64,000 nucleotides of DNA from Picocystis sp. L7 (taxonomy: Eukaryota > Chlorophyta > Picocystophyceae > Picocystales > Picocystaceae), in assembly GCA_020975725.1 (NCBI GenBank), contig QXJR01000007.1, forward strand, positions 248,001 to 312,000, given 5' to 3'. This document shows positions 10,439 through 20,101 of this stretch, in pieces; the stretch's first letter is position 1; each line of letters starts with the position of its first letter. A program made the position numbers and the translations under genes. The notes below the pieces were generated by a model. The model ran no database searches, was not told where the DNA came from, and saw only the letters and a program-made list of their open reading frames with translations.

Positions 10439-13400
10439 ATGGCGGAGCGCGTGCGCGTCGCCGTGCGTGTGCGTCCTGTGATGGGGAACGAGGAAGGTCC
10501 ATGCGTCGTACGTGCCGAGGAAGGCGGGCAGGAGCTGCAGGTCTTGGACGCAAGGAACGCCACCAATCCGAAGACGAACGGCAACAGGAGCAGCGGATTG
10601 GAACGGGCCAAGTTCCTTTTCGACCGCGTCTTTTCCGACAAGGAGGAGTCCGATCGCGTCTACGAAGAGCACTGCAGGCATGTCGTGGAGAAAGCATGTC
10701 GAGGATACCATGGTACCATCTTCGCCTACGGACAAACAGGAACCGGCAAGACGTTCACGATGGGCACCATCCAGAAGAACGCCGTACGAGACATCTTCAA
10801 GAACATCAACGGAAGCTCGGAACACCAGTGGCTCGTGCGTTTTTCCATGATCGAAATCTATAACGACGCCGTCACCGACGTTCTGGGCGACAACGCCAAA
10901 ACGCTCCGACTCCTGGACGGGAGGAAGTCGGGAACGCCAGGCGTGGTCATCGAAGGACTCACCCAGCGGGTGGTTGCATCCGAAGACGAGCTGCTGCGGG
11001 TCATGCAAGAGGCGAAGCAAAAGCTTCAAGTATCGGCCACCAAGCTCAATCGGCAGTCCTCGCGATCCCACAGTGTCATGCGCATCATCGTGGAGAGCCA
11101 GAAGAAGGCCATCTTTGGCGACAGGACGAATACCCAAGAGTCCACGAACTATCAGCCCATCTTCCTATCCTGTCTCAATCTTGTAGACTTGGCAGGTTCA
11201 GAGCGGGTGTCTGAGTCCAAGTCGGAAGGACAGCGCCTCAAGGAAGCTCAGCACATCAACTCAAGCCTCCTTGCCTTGGGCAATGTGATCAACTGCTTGG
11301 CAGACAGCGCGAAACACGTTCCTTTTCGGAGTTCACCCCTTACCCGTATATTAGAACACTCTTTGGGGGGAAATTCATACACATCTATCATTTGCACAGT
11401 GAGCCCGTTGAGCGGCTTTCACCTGGAACAAACCAAGAGCACTGTCCAGTTCGCCTCCAGGGCCATGAGGGTTACAAACAAGATTGAGAGGAATGAGCTT
11501 ATGTACGACTCAGACAAAGAATTGCAGGCACAAAGCTTGCTGCGGCAGTACCAACAAGAAATAGAGGAACTCAAGACCCAATTGCAACATGCAGGCCTGC
11601 AGAAGAGGGAAGTGAAAGAGAAGGAGAGGCGTGCGAAGAACTTGGGGCGTTTCCTGCTGCAGGGATTGGCCATCGACCGTGCATTCTCGACCCCAAACAA
11701 GCGACATTCTGCTGATTCTTATGTGAAGCCAACGCCAACCAAGAGTGCCAACGGGAGGCACTCCTGGGTGGCCGACGACGCCGATTCCCAGGTCGATCGA
11801 GAGCAAACGGGCGATCTTGTGCAATTTATCAAAGCCTTTGGAAAGAGTCAGAGGGAGACCAACAACGAACTGGCGAGAAGCAAGGAGGATTTCGAGTATC
11901 TTGAAAACATTGCTTCGACTTTGCAGAGGAAAGTAAGCGATGGCCAAGATGTCATCTCGAGGCAGAAGAGGGAGGTAGAATCGCTGAAGGCTCAGCTGCA
12001 AATTGTGGATGGCCATGCATCTTCCAGAGAAATGCAAGTTAGAGATCTCGAAGAGGAACTCGAAATCCGGGAGAATGCAATGAAGGAAACGACAGAGCTC
12101 CTTGAGAAAGCGGAGGAACAAATCCGCTTAGAACGAGCCTCAGTAGAGGAAGTCCTCAAGAGCCGAGATGAAGAAGTTGCCCGTCTGGAGGCAGAACTCA
12201 AGGAATTGCACGATATGGTGGCAGAGAAAGACATGACATTAAGCGAATTGCAGGCTTCTTTGGATGGCACTCAATGTCAATTGAAAGTAGCAGAAGAAAA
12301 TGCAAAGGAAGGCTTCAGAATCAGGGATGAGCAGGTCCTTTCCTTGGAGAATCATGCTAAGGAAATGGATTGCAAGATGGAAGCTCAACTTTCAAAACTT
12401 GAGGAGACCGACCAACTTCTTCGAAAGACCATGGAAGAACTTGAGGCCGAGCGCTGTGCAGCAGTAGCTGGTCTTGAAAGTCGCAGCTCAGAAGTTTGCA
12501 CATTGCAAGCACAGAAGGAAGAGCTGTCACAGAACTTGGCTGAAAAGGAAGCGGCATTGGAAGATGCAATGAAGCTTCTAGAGAGGACTGAAAAAGAACT
12601 TGCAACAGAGCGGAATGCGAGTGCAGCTGCGCTCGAGACCCACGAATCTGGCCTCAGCACACTTCAGGCTGAGATCGAAACACTCTCTCAGAAGTTGGAA
12701 GAGCAAGACTCTGCCTTCGTGGAAGCAAGACAGGAGTGGGAGAGAACAAAGGACGAGCTAGAGGCAGAGCACAAGAAAGACGTCGAAGATCTTGGTAGCC
12801 AGATAGTAGCTTATCAGGCTGCGCAAGTCCAACATGAGGAGCTGGTGGCCCATCTGACACAGAGCGAGACAAAACTAAAGGAATCTTGCGCATCCTTTGA
12901 GAAGGCCATGCACGACCTGCAAATAGAACAGAAGGAACAGGTAAATGGCCTCCAGCAAGAGAATGAAGCATTGGCCCAGAAGCTGCATCTGGAGCAAGCT
13001 GAGCTCCAGAAAACTGCTGGGTTGCTGGCAACAGTGCAAGCAGAGCTTGCGTCGGAGAAGTCTTCCGCCATGCAGGGTATCGACAGCTTGGATCAACAGA
13101 ATGAAGCACTCCGGGCCAAGCACGTCGAACTCGAGAATACCCTCTCCGAACTTCAGACCCAGCACGCCAAGGTACTGCAGGAGCGTTCCAACGAGCGTGA
13201 TTTTGCATCGGCTGGGTTCAGCAGCCGGGATCGCGAGATCCGCGTTCTCCAAGATCACAATAAGGAGCTGCTCGAAAAATTGCAAGCAAACGAACTGCGC
13301 TTGAAGAAGAGTGGCGAGCTGGTGGACAAGCTGAAGCAAGACCTGGAATCAGAGAGGGCCGCCGCCGCAGATGGTATTTCAAGTCGAGATGCAGAGATGG

Positions 13401-15259
13401 TATCCATGCAAGCAGTTTTGGCCCAGTCAGAGGGCAGGCTGCAAGAAACCGAAGATTTATTGAAAAAAACTCAAGAAGAACTGGAGAAGGATCGCCTGGC
13501 AGCAAAACAGCGCATCTGTGGCCTAGAAGAGGAGCTTGAATCCCTCCAAACGTCTAGCGCGGCCAACATGGAGAAACTGCAAGCTGTGGAACAGGCCTTA
13601 ATCGAGAGAGACAGACTGTTGCAAGTCACAAACGAATCCCTTGAATCAGAGCGTCTTGCCTCTTCTTCGGGGATGGAAGCCCGGGATAAGGAGATAACAG
13701 ATCTGAAAGATATGCTCCAGAACGCTCGCACCAAACTGCAGCAGAGCCAAGCAAATTGCGAAAATCTCCGCAGCGAGATAGAAGAGATCAGCGTCGAATG
13801 GGAGGAGTCCAAGTGTCAGCTTCAAGTGCTTGAAAAGCAGCTGGAGGCCTCAAAGCAGAATGAACATGCAAAAGAGGAGCAACTCTTGCTTCTTGGGCAG
13901 AAGCTAGACAGCACTCGAGCACAGTCCGAATCCATCAATGAGGAGATGAAGAGGGATGCAGAGGAGTCTAAAGTTCGATACGCAGAGCTGGAATCGTTCA
14001 CCCAAAAGCTCATGGAGCAGAAGAAGCAGGTTGAAGAGTCTCACCAAAGGCTGGTGCTTGGGCGCATGAGCAAGAATGGTGCTAGCAATGACCGCTACTT
14101 TGGGATCCTCTCATCTATGCAGGTAGAAATCGACGAGCTCCTAGTCCTTTCGCCCATTCATTCAGGCCACAAGGGTGCTTTTGCTTCTGAACCTAAACGA
14201 GTGTCCATTCGTATTGCTGAAATTGGAGGGACGCTGTCTGAACTACTGGCCAGCCTGCAGGAGGGACTATCAGGATTGATCGTATCAGCCTCCAAGGAAA
14301 GGGAGATGAGCACAGCGCTGGAGCGGCTCCAAAGTGAAGCAGAGGGAATTGGCTTGGAGCTGCAGGAGGTCCGGAGCAAGTATGAACAGACTGCCAAGGT
14401 GAAGGAGGAAGTATCTGACCGGAACACCAAGCTCCAGAAGCATGTAGAAGCATTGCAGCGCCGCCTCAAGCACCTGGAACAGGAGTATGCAGAAGCACGC
14501 GAGGTGGCAGAGTCCCAGGTTCGTTCCTATGAGCATCGCATGATGGCCGCCGAGTCTGCTCTCAACGATCAGACAGTCCTCCTCGAGAACTTGCGCAAGA
14601 AAACAGGTAGGCACAGCATGGACGACGAGGGGTGGACCAGCGATCGATTCGACCAAAGCAGTGTCTCCTCAAGGATGGAGGCGCCCATCTTGGCCACTCT
14701 TTTCAACCCAGACCCCAGCGCGCAAGTCCCAGACAGCCGGAATATGGAGAAGATCCTGAGACTGTGGGATGAGCTGTGCGTCCCCCTGTACCATCGATCG
14801 AGATTTTACGGTGGGATGACCGGCATTCATGGCCTACGATTCAAGGAGGAGTGTTGCCAATTGGAGCTTAATCGCCTAAGCTGGTTGAAGGAGCGCTTTT
14901 ACGGCCCCTCAGAGGAGCAAGCAACTTCGATGCTGCGCATCGCCGCTGCTGGGTTGGTACGGGAACGACAAGAGCTGCTCAAGCTCCTGCGGAACCTGTC
15001 CCGGAGGACGAAGAACCTCATCTTTGCTGGATGGGGCATCGATGTGAACTCCAAAAATCGCAAGAATATCCTGATGAGCATGCTTTGGACCACGGAAAGC
15101 AAGGTCCAGCAGTCCGCCAGCCTGGTCCTGTTCTTGGCGGACGGTGGTCACAGCCCAGACACCGAGCCCGCAGGTTTATTTTTCCGGTCCCAATATGCCA
15201 TGGCCTCTTTGGGTGCTGCCATGGAAGCCGCGCCAGGTGGTATCTCTTGGCAAGGTTGA
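10439..15259 (+). CDS. Kinesin-7 with plant NACK-like C-terminal domain
   Basis: 1606-aa intronless plus-end motor. The N-terminal motor (about 1-340) has P-loop GQTGTGKT (98-105), switch I NRQSSRSH, switch II DLAGSE (D250) and the neck-proximal HVPFRSSPLTRIL block. A very long coiled coil rich in E/L/K follows (about 350-1390). From about 1436 the C-terminus reads LRLWDELCVPLYHRSRFY, then LELNRLSWLKERFY, RERQELLKLLRNLSRR and GWGIDVNSKNRK. This pattern matches the C-terminal domain (DUF3490) of plant NACK/kinesin-7 proteins, which act in cytokinesis. The start is the ATG at 10439 in GCCATGG context, directly before the motor; the frame is open further upstream. It converges on the patatin gene. 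Role in division is inferred from family. Confidence 0.92.
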   Translation: MAERVRVAVRVRPVMGNEEGPCVVRAEEGGQELQVLDARNATNPKTNGNRSSGLERAKFLFDRVFSDKEESDRVYEEHCRHVVEKACRGYHGTIFAYGQTGTGKTFTMGTIQKNAVRDIFKNINGSSEHQWLVRFSMIEIYNDAVTDVLGDNAKTLRLLDGRKSGTPGVVIEGLTQRVVASEDELLRVMQEAKQKLQVSATKLNRQSSRSHSVMRIIVESQKKAIFGDRTNTQESTNYQPIFLSCLNLVDLAGSERVSESKSEGQRLKEAQHINSSLLALGNVINCLADSAKHVPFRSSPLTRILEHSLGGNSYTSIICTVSPLSGFHLEQTKSTVQFASRAMRVTNKIERNELMYDSDKELQAQSLLRQYQQEIEELKTQLQHAGLQKREVKEKERRAKNLGRFLLQGLAIDRAFSTPNKRHSADSYVKPTPTKSANGRHSWVADDADSQVDREQTGDLVQFIKAFGKSQRETNNELARSKEDFEYLENIASTLQRKVSDGQDVISRQKREVESLKAQLQIVDGHASSREMQVRDLEEELEIRENAMKETTELLEKAEEQIRLERASVEEVLKSRDEEVARLEAELKELHDMVAEKDMTLSELQASLDGTQCQLKVAEENAKEGFRIRDEQVLSLENHAKEMDCKMEAQLSKLEETDQLLRKTMEELEAERCAAVAGLESRSSEVCTLQAQKEELSQNLAEKEAALEDAMKLLERTEKELATERNASAAALETHESGLSTLQAEIETLSQKLEEQDSAFVEARQEWERTKDELEAEHKKDVEDLGSQIVAYQAAQVQHEELVAHLTQSETKLKESCASFEKAMHDLQIEQKEQVNGLQQENEALAQKLHLEQAELQKTAGLLATVQAELASEKSSAMQGIDSLDQQNEALRAKHVELENTLSELQTQHAKVLQERSNERDFASAGFSSRDREIRVLQDHNKELLEKLQANELRLKKSGELVDKLKQDLESERAAAADGISSRDAEMVSMQAVLAQSEGRLQETEDLLKKTQEELEKDRLAAKQRICGLEEELESLQTSSAANMEKLQAVEQALIERDRLLQVTNESLESERLASSSGMEARDKEITDLKDMLQNARTKLQQSQANCENLRSEIEEISVEWEESKCQLQVLEKQLEASKQNEHAKEEQLLLLGQKLDSTRAQSESINEEMKRDAEESKVRYAELESFTQKLMEQKKQVEESHQRLVLGRMSKNGASNDRYFGILSSMQVEIDELLVLSPIHSGHKGAFASEPKRVSIRIAEIGGTLSELLASLQEGLSGLIVSASKEREMSTALERLQSEAEGIGLELQEVRSKYEQTAKVKEEVSDRNTKLQKHVEALQRRLKHLEQEYAEAREVAESQVRSYEHRMMAAESALNDQTVLLENLRKKTGRHSMDDEGWTSDRFDQSSVSSRMEAPILATLFNPDPSAQVPDSRNMEKILRLWDELCVPLYHRSRFYGGMTGIHGLRFKEECCQLELNRLSWLKERFYGPSEEQATSMLRIAAAGLVRERQELLKLLRNLSRRTKNLIFAGWGIDVNSKNRKNILMSMLWTTESKVQQSASLVLFLADGGHSPDTEPAGLFFRSQYAMASLGAAMEAAPGGISWQG

Positions 15260-15511
15260 TGCTCCCGAATTGAACTCAACACACATACGCATTCGGCTGC
15301 AAGGCCAGGAACCGAAGGTGGGGCTTCTGGGCGTGGTTAATTATTATTTTCCCCTTTGTCATCCAGTTCTGGAGGTGTCAAGGTAGAAAGCTACGTCGGC
15401 AAGGGAATCCTGCAAGCATAATCTTGCATGTTTGCCAACCCCCTTCGTTCCCTCTCTTCAATACTATCTCGCATTCCAGCACTTCTTGATTCTTTTCCCC
15501 CCTGCACTTTT

Positions 15512-18500
15512 CTAGTGTCTTTGGTCTGGGAATTCACCACCTTGTTGGGTGCTTGTGTGTGCATAGGTGTGCATCCGACAGCATGCGTTCTCTTGGTCTG
15601 TCCCCAGGCACCAGCACGTCTCCTTGTTCTGCGATGGACTCAGGAGTTCAGTGAGTTCGGCGAGATCTTCACCTCTGGAGGCCATATATGCGGCCGTGTC
15701 TCGTACGAGCGCTTCAAGGACATCTTCTCGGACTTCGTCAAGCGCGCACCCGAAGGCTTCTCCGACGGGATGGAATCGATAATACCGATCCTGGGACGCG
15801 AGCATTTCCCTCACGGTTGCATCCACCACATCCACATCAAAGGAGGCCGCCATGGCGTTCTGCAGCCAGGTGGGGGCACTGGTTGCCGGTGCTGGTTCTG
15901 GCAATCCGACGCCGGTTCCGACGCTCACCACTACCAGTGGGCGTTCCTTGCCATAGATTCGCCTGGCTTCTTGCACTGCCACGCTGGTGGGATTGTTCAC
16001 GGAGAAGGCGCCGTCTACGTATCTCAACTTCGTGCGTGCACGCACCACCGCCGAGTCCTTGTTCTTCTTCGTGGTCGAATGGGCAGGAGGGTTGGTCTTG
16101 CCGTTGGACGTAGCCTTGGACGATGCCTCTTCTTGGCTGGGCCCATCCTCTTCTTCCAATTCCTCTTCATCCTCCAGGTCTTCGTGCACGATTCCACCGC
16201 ACACGTCTCTTCTCACTTTGGCTTCTTCCATGTACCAAGGCGCAGCGGAGGTGGCGCGCATGGCTTGCAACAAGGACACGTCCCTGTCTTCAGACAAGAA
16301 GCTCCTTCGATCCATCCCCCCTCCCCACTCTTCTCGGCATTGCTGCTCGGAGGTCTTGGCATTGCGCATGGCGACGACGCAGGCAGGATGCCTGGACACC
16401 AAGCACGTGGTGACGCACACGTGAGGGCATCCGACGTGCATGGCACCATCCAGGAGTGCCTGGTCGGCCTTGTCCCCGCCCAGCAGGCGTCGGACTGCGG
16501 TTTCGAACCTCTTGGATGCGCTTCTGCCCGGTCCATGCCACATCCGGAAGGCGTTCCATGCGTCTTTGCCAAACACTTGGGCGCAGGCTTCTCGGAAGTG
16601 GGTGTCGAGCTGCTTCGCCTCCACGCCTGCACACACCGCCAAGGCCAGCAATCCACCGGCCGAGTTTCCCACCACCACGTCGAAGAGATCCCACAGCGGA
16701 CGTCCACATGCACGGGAGAGCTTCTGCAGCACCTGCACCGACACCAGTCCTCGTATGCCTCCGCCGTCCAAGGAGAGCACCCGTACGGGGGTTTCCACGT
16801 GTCCTGTTCCACCCTCCCCTCCCAGCCGGGACAGGATCTTGGCGGAGGGACGGGTGCCCCGTCCGTACCGTTCCAGGTAGGATCGACACGTGGCACGCAC
16901 CTCCGGGGCCGAGGCGGTCTCGTGGGGGTGCAGTTGCACGTGCACTTGGCATGGTTCCTTCACCTTCGCCATGTGCGCCAAGGCTTGGTTGTGCGGCACC
17001 GAATACGAGGGGATGGACAGGACGGTGTCGTAGTTGGGATTGGGACGGAGGTGCTGCACGTAACGACGTGGCCACACGAACACCACGGCGTGTGCGCCAC
17101 GCGACTCGGCCACGCGGACCAATCGAGGCGCACGCAACGCCATGGCGACGAAAGAGCGCAGGTCCGAACCCTCCAAGAACACCACCGATGCGAACACGTC
17201 CACGTCGTCGAACCACACCGAAGAGGGGGAGGTGCGAAGCTCCTTCTTCCGCTCGTCGAACGTGCATTCGCACCAGCGCATGCGTCCCGAAGCGCCTGCA
17301 CGTCCGCGCATGGGCGCCAGGCCCGTGGCCAACGCGTGCAGATGCAAGATGTCGCCTTCGTCGGAGCTGGGATTTGTCGAAGGGACCGTGAGCGTCATCC
17401 TGGCGCGGCGATAATCGTGGTCGGACAAGCGACAGACCGATTCCGTCCACACGTCGCGGGTCCACTCCACGTCGACCTCTTCCTCGTCGCGGAACGCGCC
17501 GACGCGTCGCTCGCGCACCTCGTGCGCGTACTTGGCCTCTGCGTCGGACGCGGGATCTTCCCTGGCCATGGCGTGCAAGAACGAGCGCAAGACGGCATCG
17601 GTTCCGTTCCGACGCACCATCTCGGCCAGAAGGAATCCGTCCTCCGACGCCACCAATCCACACAGGACGGTCCAAGCACAGGCGAAACGGCGTCGAGATG
17701 GACCCTCGTCTTCACCGCCTTGTTCGACGTGGCGCAGGTGCTGATGGAGCAGGTGAGAGAAGTACTCGACGGCACCGGCCACCACCAATTGCGACGCCAC
17801 GTCGGGTGTGGACCAAGGGAACACCAAGGTGGCAAGGGTGTCCTCGACCTGGTCGCAATACGCATGCATCCAATCCTCGCCATGCGCCATGCGCCGGAAC
17901 GACATGGACCAATCCAGCACCACGCTGGTCAAGCCGACGAGGTCGACGCTCGCTTCTCCCATCCGTCCATCCAGGACGAAATCCACCATGCCTCGATACA
18001 GACGTGCGTACTCCTCCAAGGTCTCCCTTCCTGGCCATGCCGATGCCATGCGATCGTCCAACAGAACAGGAACGGTCACCACCGTCTCCACTTCCACGGG
18101 TTGCGACTCTCGTGGCTCTCCACCGGAATTGCGCGGTTCTTCCACGTGCAGGGCGCGTCCACCCACGACGTTCGGCTGGTTGTTGCGTTCGCATCGGCGT
18201 CCTTCTTCCGAAACCTTCACCAACCTTGCGGCCTCTTGGAAGGCCGTGTGAGCGCGCTGGAGCTTGGAGATGGGGATCCAGGACTCCCAGCGATTCCCAC
18301 GAGCGTTCACCACCAATGGACGCCAGCGCACCCCGTCGTAGGACAGGGCCAGCTTCACTTCCGCAGGCGCTTTCTGCTTGAGGCTCAAAGCGTGCCAACC
18401 AATGCGTCCCGGCAAGCCCACGAAGGCCATGGGATAACCTCCATTGAATGGTGTGTCAAGAAGGGTGGCATAGCGGTACATCGTGGCCCAACGCTTCTTA

Positions 18501-19393
18501 GACAGTCCCAGCGCCATCAAAAAGTCGGCAAATGCAGCGCCATATCCCTGGTGATCGAGCTCGAACGCCCGCTGAGACGTGACGACGAACATAAACTGTC
18601 TGTTGGGATCCCGGCACAGGAAGCTGTTCGGTCCCAGCTCCCCTTGAGCAGAGACCGCGGACATGAAGAGTTCCGCACCGAGCGGAAGGTTGCCTCGAGA
18701 GCTGAAGGTGTCGAACGTGCGATCGTACACGACCTTCAGATTGAAACAATCCAGGACCAGGACGTTCAGACCACTCTCTCTTGCAAAATTGGTCCGTTCT
18801 TCCAACGTCCCATCACCCACTTCGAACGTGCCGCAATTGTGAAAACCGGCACAAGGACCTTTCCGAATGTACGAGCTCAGGTCGCCCAGACGGAGCGCGC
18901 GCGTGGGCGTGGTACAGTAGTATCCGCTTCCACGCGCCTGCAGCACGACGAAGCCCATCTGGAACTTGATCGGACGGCTCTTCCATTCGACCCAAGGCGC
19001 TCCGTTCTGCTTGGCCAACATTCGAACGCAGTAAAATCCGTTGGGTTCCAGGACGAACTTGGTTTCTCCGGATCGCGCCTCGTGTTCGGTGCACCGATGT
19101 CGGGCCATGAGTTCGTAGCAGAGGTCTTGCTTCTTCTTGTAGATCCTGATCTCGGCGTCCCAATCTCCGTCGAAGAGATCTTGGGCCCATTCGAGCCTCA
19201 TCTCGTGGGCGTTGATCCTTCGGTGTCGCAAGGGGTCGACGACGCAGACGACTGCCTCGTCCACGCATCGCTTGTCGTCCTCGCTGGACAAAACCAGCTG
19301 GTACACGTCGCATGGAAGGTTCCTGTCCACTTCCCATTCGACAGGTCTCTTTTCCTCGCTTGTGGCGTCCATTTGGCTGGCGAGGACTTGCAT
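15512..19393 (-). CDS. Patatin-like phospholipase with long N-terminal region
   Basis: 1293-aa protein. The patatin domain begins near residue 870: DGGGIRG oxyanion loop (~876), nucleophile elbow GNSAG (Ser ~911) and DGA (Asp ~1127), the Ser-Asp dyad of calcium-independent phospholipase A2/galactolipase. The ~860-residue N-terminal part has no clear domain; residues about 560-680 look helical and armadillo-like. Plant pPLA-I enzymes also combine helical repeats with a patatin domain, so this may be a relative, but no leucine-rich repeats are visible. An acidic insert (EDLEDEEELEEED) lies between the two catalytic residues. The start is taken at the ATG at 19393; another in-frame ATG is at 19372. 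The frame is open much further upstream but would run into TRM13. Confidence 0.82.
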   Translation of the reverse strand: MQVLASQMDATSEEKRPVEWEVDRNLPCDVYQLVLSSEDDKRCVDEAVVCVVDPLRHRRINAHEMRLEWAQDLFDGDWDAEIRIYKKKQDLCYELMARHRCTEHEARSGETKFVLEPNGFYCVRMLAKQNGAPWVEWKSRPIKFQMGFVVLQARGSGYYCTTPTRALRLGDLSSYIRKGPCAGFHNCGTFEVGDGTLEERTNFARESGLNVLVLDCFNLKVVYDRTFDTFSSRGNLPLGAELFMSAVSAQGELGPNSFLCRDPNRQFMFVVTSQRAFELDHQGYGAAFADFLMALGLSKKRWATMYRYATLLDTPFNGGYPMAFVGLPGRIGWHALSLKQKAPAEVKLALSYDGVRWRPLVVNARGNRWESWIPISKLQRAHTAFQEAARLVKVSEEGRRCERNNQPNVVGGRALHVEEPRNSGGEPRESQPVEVETVVTVPVLLDDRMASAWPGRETLEEYARLYRGMVDFVLDGRMGEASVDLVGLTSVVLDWSMSFRRMAHGEDWMHAYCDQVEDTLATLVFPWSTPDVASQLVVAGAVEYFSHLLHQHLRHVEQGGEDEGPSRRRFACAWTVLCGLVASEDGFLLAEMVRRNGTDAVLRSFLHAMAREDPASDAEAKYAHEVRERRVGAFRDEEEVDVEWTRDVWTESVCRLSDHDYRRARMTLTVPSTNPSSDEGDILHLHALATGLAPMRGRAGASGRMRWCECTFDERKKELRTSPSSVWFDDVDVFASVVFLEGSDLRSFVAMALRAPRLVRVAESRGAHAVVFVWPRRYVQHLRPNPNYDTVLSIPSYSVPHNQALAHMAKVKEPCQVHVQLHPHETASAPEVRATCRSYLERYGRGTRPSAKILSRLGGEGGTGHVETPVRVLSLDGGGIRGLVSVQVLQKLSRACGRPLWDLFDVVVGNSAGGLLALAVCAGVEAKQLDTHFREACAQVFGKDAWNAFRMWHGPGRSASKRFETAVRRLLGGDKADQALLDGAMHVGCPHVCVTTCLVSRHPACVVAMRNAKTSEQQCREEWGGGMDRRSFLSEDRDVSLLQAMRATSAAPWYMEEAKVRRDVCGGIVHEDLEDEEELEEEDGPSQEEASSKATSNGKTNPPAHSTTKKNKDSAVVRARTKLRYVDGAFSVNNPTSVAVQEARRIYGKERPLVVVSVGTGVGLPEPAPATSAPTWLQNAMAASFDVDVVDATVREMLASQDRYYRFHPVGEAFGCALDEVREDVLEALVRDTAAYMASRGEDLAELTELLSPSQNKETCWCLGTDQENACCRMHTYAHTSTQQGGEFPDQRH

Positions 19394-20101
19394 CTTCTTC
19401 CCACGCCTGGCACGTCTCCTCTCTCCGCCTACCAGGGTCGCACGCGTCGCACGCACCCCCCACGAGCTCCATTCCAGCGCCACTCGATTCCCACGTTCTA
19501 CGGACACCGTCCTGCGCCTCCAAGACACGCTCGATTCCTTTTCGTGCGCGGTCGCTTCGCTTGCGACGTCTCCATCCGCGTCGTCCATCCCACCATTGGC
19601 GACGCTTCGCCTCGGCCGGGAAGCTTTGAACCCGAGACCCCGTCCTTTCAGACCCGGATGGGAACGGGTTCGATCCCGAAACGCACCCGGGTTCCTTCCG
19701 GGAATCCTCCTCCTCCCCCCGTCAAGGAGTTTCTTCTCTCCCGAGGGGAAGGGAGGGAAGGTGAACGGATGAACGATCGAATCGTGCGAACCGTCTCCCT
19801 CTCCTCCGCTTCCAGGAGGTCGTGCACTTCCGAAGAGCAGGTCTCTTCCGACAGGCAGAGGGCGTCGATTGCCTTGGACTTCCGGCATCGCTCCTCGACA
19901 GCGACGCGTGGGCTTGCCGATTCGGACAGGTCCACGTCCTTCGCGACCTTCCTTCAGTTGGATCCATGCCGCTTCCGACGGAGAACCATCCCTTACGAAA
20001 GGACCCGTTGATCCCGGATCGATCCGGGTTCGAAAACGAAACGAACCCGGGATGGAGATCCGGAACCGAGGAACGAGGTCGAAGCTGCAGCGCACGCTCG
20101 C
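19394..20101. promoter_or_regulatory. Divergent intergenic region, patatin / TRM13
   Basis: 708 bp between two divergent start codons. It contains several GATCCGGGTTCGAA-like and GGGTTCGATCCCG palindromic stretches (about 19.66-19.70 and 20.01-20.06 kb). No gene is seen; it is presumably a shared promoter region. Confidence 0.4.

Noticed and set aside
19660-19690. tRNA T-arm-like GGGTTCGATCCCG; similar words at 24.09, 48.94 and 51.94 kb
   Set aside because: None has a fitting acceptor stem, D-arm or anticodon arm around it. They are short palindromes.
15428-20011. 1527-codon plus-strand open frame
   Set aside because: It is antisense to the patatin gene, has no recognisable domain, and arises from high GC and codon bias on the opposite strand.
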